Positions 6,132-6,598 of a DNA stretch of 6,598 nt are shown here, one piece after another (positions within the stretch are counted from its first letter, which is position 1; each line of letters starts with the position of its first letter). This stretch comes from Candidatus Heimdallarchaeota archaeon (GTDB taxonomy: Archaea; Asgardarchaeota; Heimdallarchaeia; Heimdallarchaeales; Kariarchaeaceae). A program made the translations under genes and the position numbers. The notes below the pieces were generated by a model that searched no databases, was not told the DNA's origin, and was given only the letters and a program-made list of their open reading frames with translations. The DNA lies in contig JAAFKL010000263.1 in the NCBI GenBank assembly GCA_021399405.1, positions 1 through 6,598 on the forward strand, given 5' to 3'.

Positions 6132-6598
6132 CTAGTAGAAACTGGGTTCTCCCTCATACTGGTGTTTGATTGGTGGAGCTTTCATTACCTCTTCTGGGTA
6201 CAATACTTCTACCAGTTCATAATCCAGACTGCCCATTCCCAGCTCTGCTGCATATCTCATGGCAATGTAGGGATCCTTCATAGGCCCCATTACTCGTTGG
6301 AAGGGATGCAGGTCTGCCTCGGGATCCCAGATAACATGCTTAAAGATAGGCGACAGTGAATTTGGTATCATGCCAGCCTGCTTAATGAGATCCAGTGTGG
6401 CCACATCCACAGCCACAATATCCTTTGATCCCAGGATTCCTATATCTTGAATCATTGGTGGCTGCGGAATTCCCATGCAGTCGCATTGAGGTGTGATCTG
6501 CAGGGCCACATTCAAGTAAAACTGCTTGTCTTTATCGAAGGTATCAATTACACGTTGTGTCGCAATCGCGAGAATTTCCTGGAACAAAGAGAAATTCT
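6132..6598 (-). CDS. DUF362 domain protein, C-terminal part (partial, 5' end beyond window)
   Basis: The frame is open from the window edge (first full codon at 6596) to TAG at 6134-6132, giving 154 visible residues. A TTG at 6587-6585 could pose as a start, but the frame continues upstream in sensible sequence (NFS-LFQEILAIA), so the true start is outside. The segment NVALQITPQCDC (29-40) followed by DIGILGSKDIVAVDVA (51-66) is the pattern I associate with the C-terminal part of DUF362 proteins. Many of these also carry a 4Fe-4S ferredoxin-like domain in the part not visible here. The CDC pair (C38, C40) could be metal- or cluster-related, but that is inference. The tail beyond HPFQRVMGPMKDP (about 102-114) appears family-typical. 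Biochemical function is not established for this family as far as I know. The gene looks higher in G+C than the TPR array, and the array begins 109 bp downstream with its own promoter. Confidence 0.75.
   Translation of the reverse strand, partial: NFSLFQEILAIATQRVIDTFDKDKQFYLNVALQITPQCDCMGIPQPPMIQDIGILGSKDIVAVDVATLDLIKQAGMIPNSLSPIFKHVIWDPEADLHPFQRVMGPMKDPYIAMRYAAELGMGSLDYELVEVLYPEEVMKAPPIKHQYEGEPSFY

Noticed and set aside
6087..6359. Plus-strand 90-codon frame opposite the DUF362 gene
   Set aside because: It lies mostly antisense to the recognisable DUF362 coding region and its translation resembles no protein family.
6585..6587. TTG as the true start of the DUF362 gene
   Set aside because: The frame is open up to the window edge and 151 residues would lack the N-terminal part expected for the family, so the gene is simply cut by the window.

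Overview
The window is AT-rich DNA, probably from an archaeon, with every supported gene on the minus strand. The archaeal reading rests on TATA-like boxes 20-32 bases before each visible start codon, the lack of Shine-Dalgarno sequences (suggesting leaderless mRNAs), GTG starts, and the protein families present. A large lineage-specific family of TPR proteins ending in this kind of C-terminal module, beside a DUF362 protein, reminds me of Asgard (Promethearchaeota/Heimdallarchaeia-like) genomes. That placement comes from memory of family style and is only moderately secure.

Layout in transcription order, from high to low coordinates. (1) 6598-6132 is the C-terminal part of a DUF362 protein that enters from beyond the window; it is visibly richer in G+C than what follows. 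(2) 6131-6023 is a gene-free spacer carrying the promoter of the first array gene. (3) 6022-314 holds three head-to-tail paralogues of 615, 614 and 613 residues, separated by spacers of 85 and 89 bp. Their start codons are 1933 and 1934 bases apart. Each has a GTG start in the same sequence context and its own copy of one TATA promoter. (4) 313-239 is a short spacer with an unrelated TATA box. (5) 238-1 is the start of a small zinc-ribbon-like protein that runs off the window.

The three paralogues are predicted soluble, all-helical proteins: an N-terminal non-TPR domain (YPPDY, SPP and F-D/N-W-S-K motifs), a central TPR solenoid, and a strongly conserved C-terminal helical module ending identically in all three. 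No catalytic, DNA-binding or membrane segment is visible, so I infer a protein-interaction or scaffold role without a known partner. Similarity between copies is mosaic: copies 1 and 3 (numbered from the low-coordinate end) match best at the N-terminus, while copies 2 and 3 match best across the TPR region. This suggests recombination or gene conversion within the array. There are no RNA genes, CRISPR arrays, insertion sequences or integrases. The only system-like element is this self-contained tandem array with duplicated promoters.
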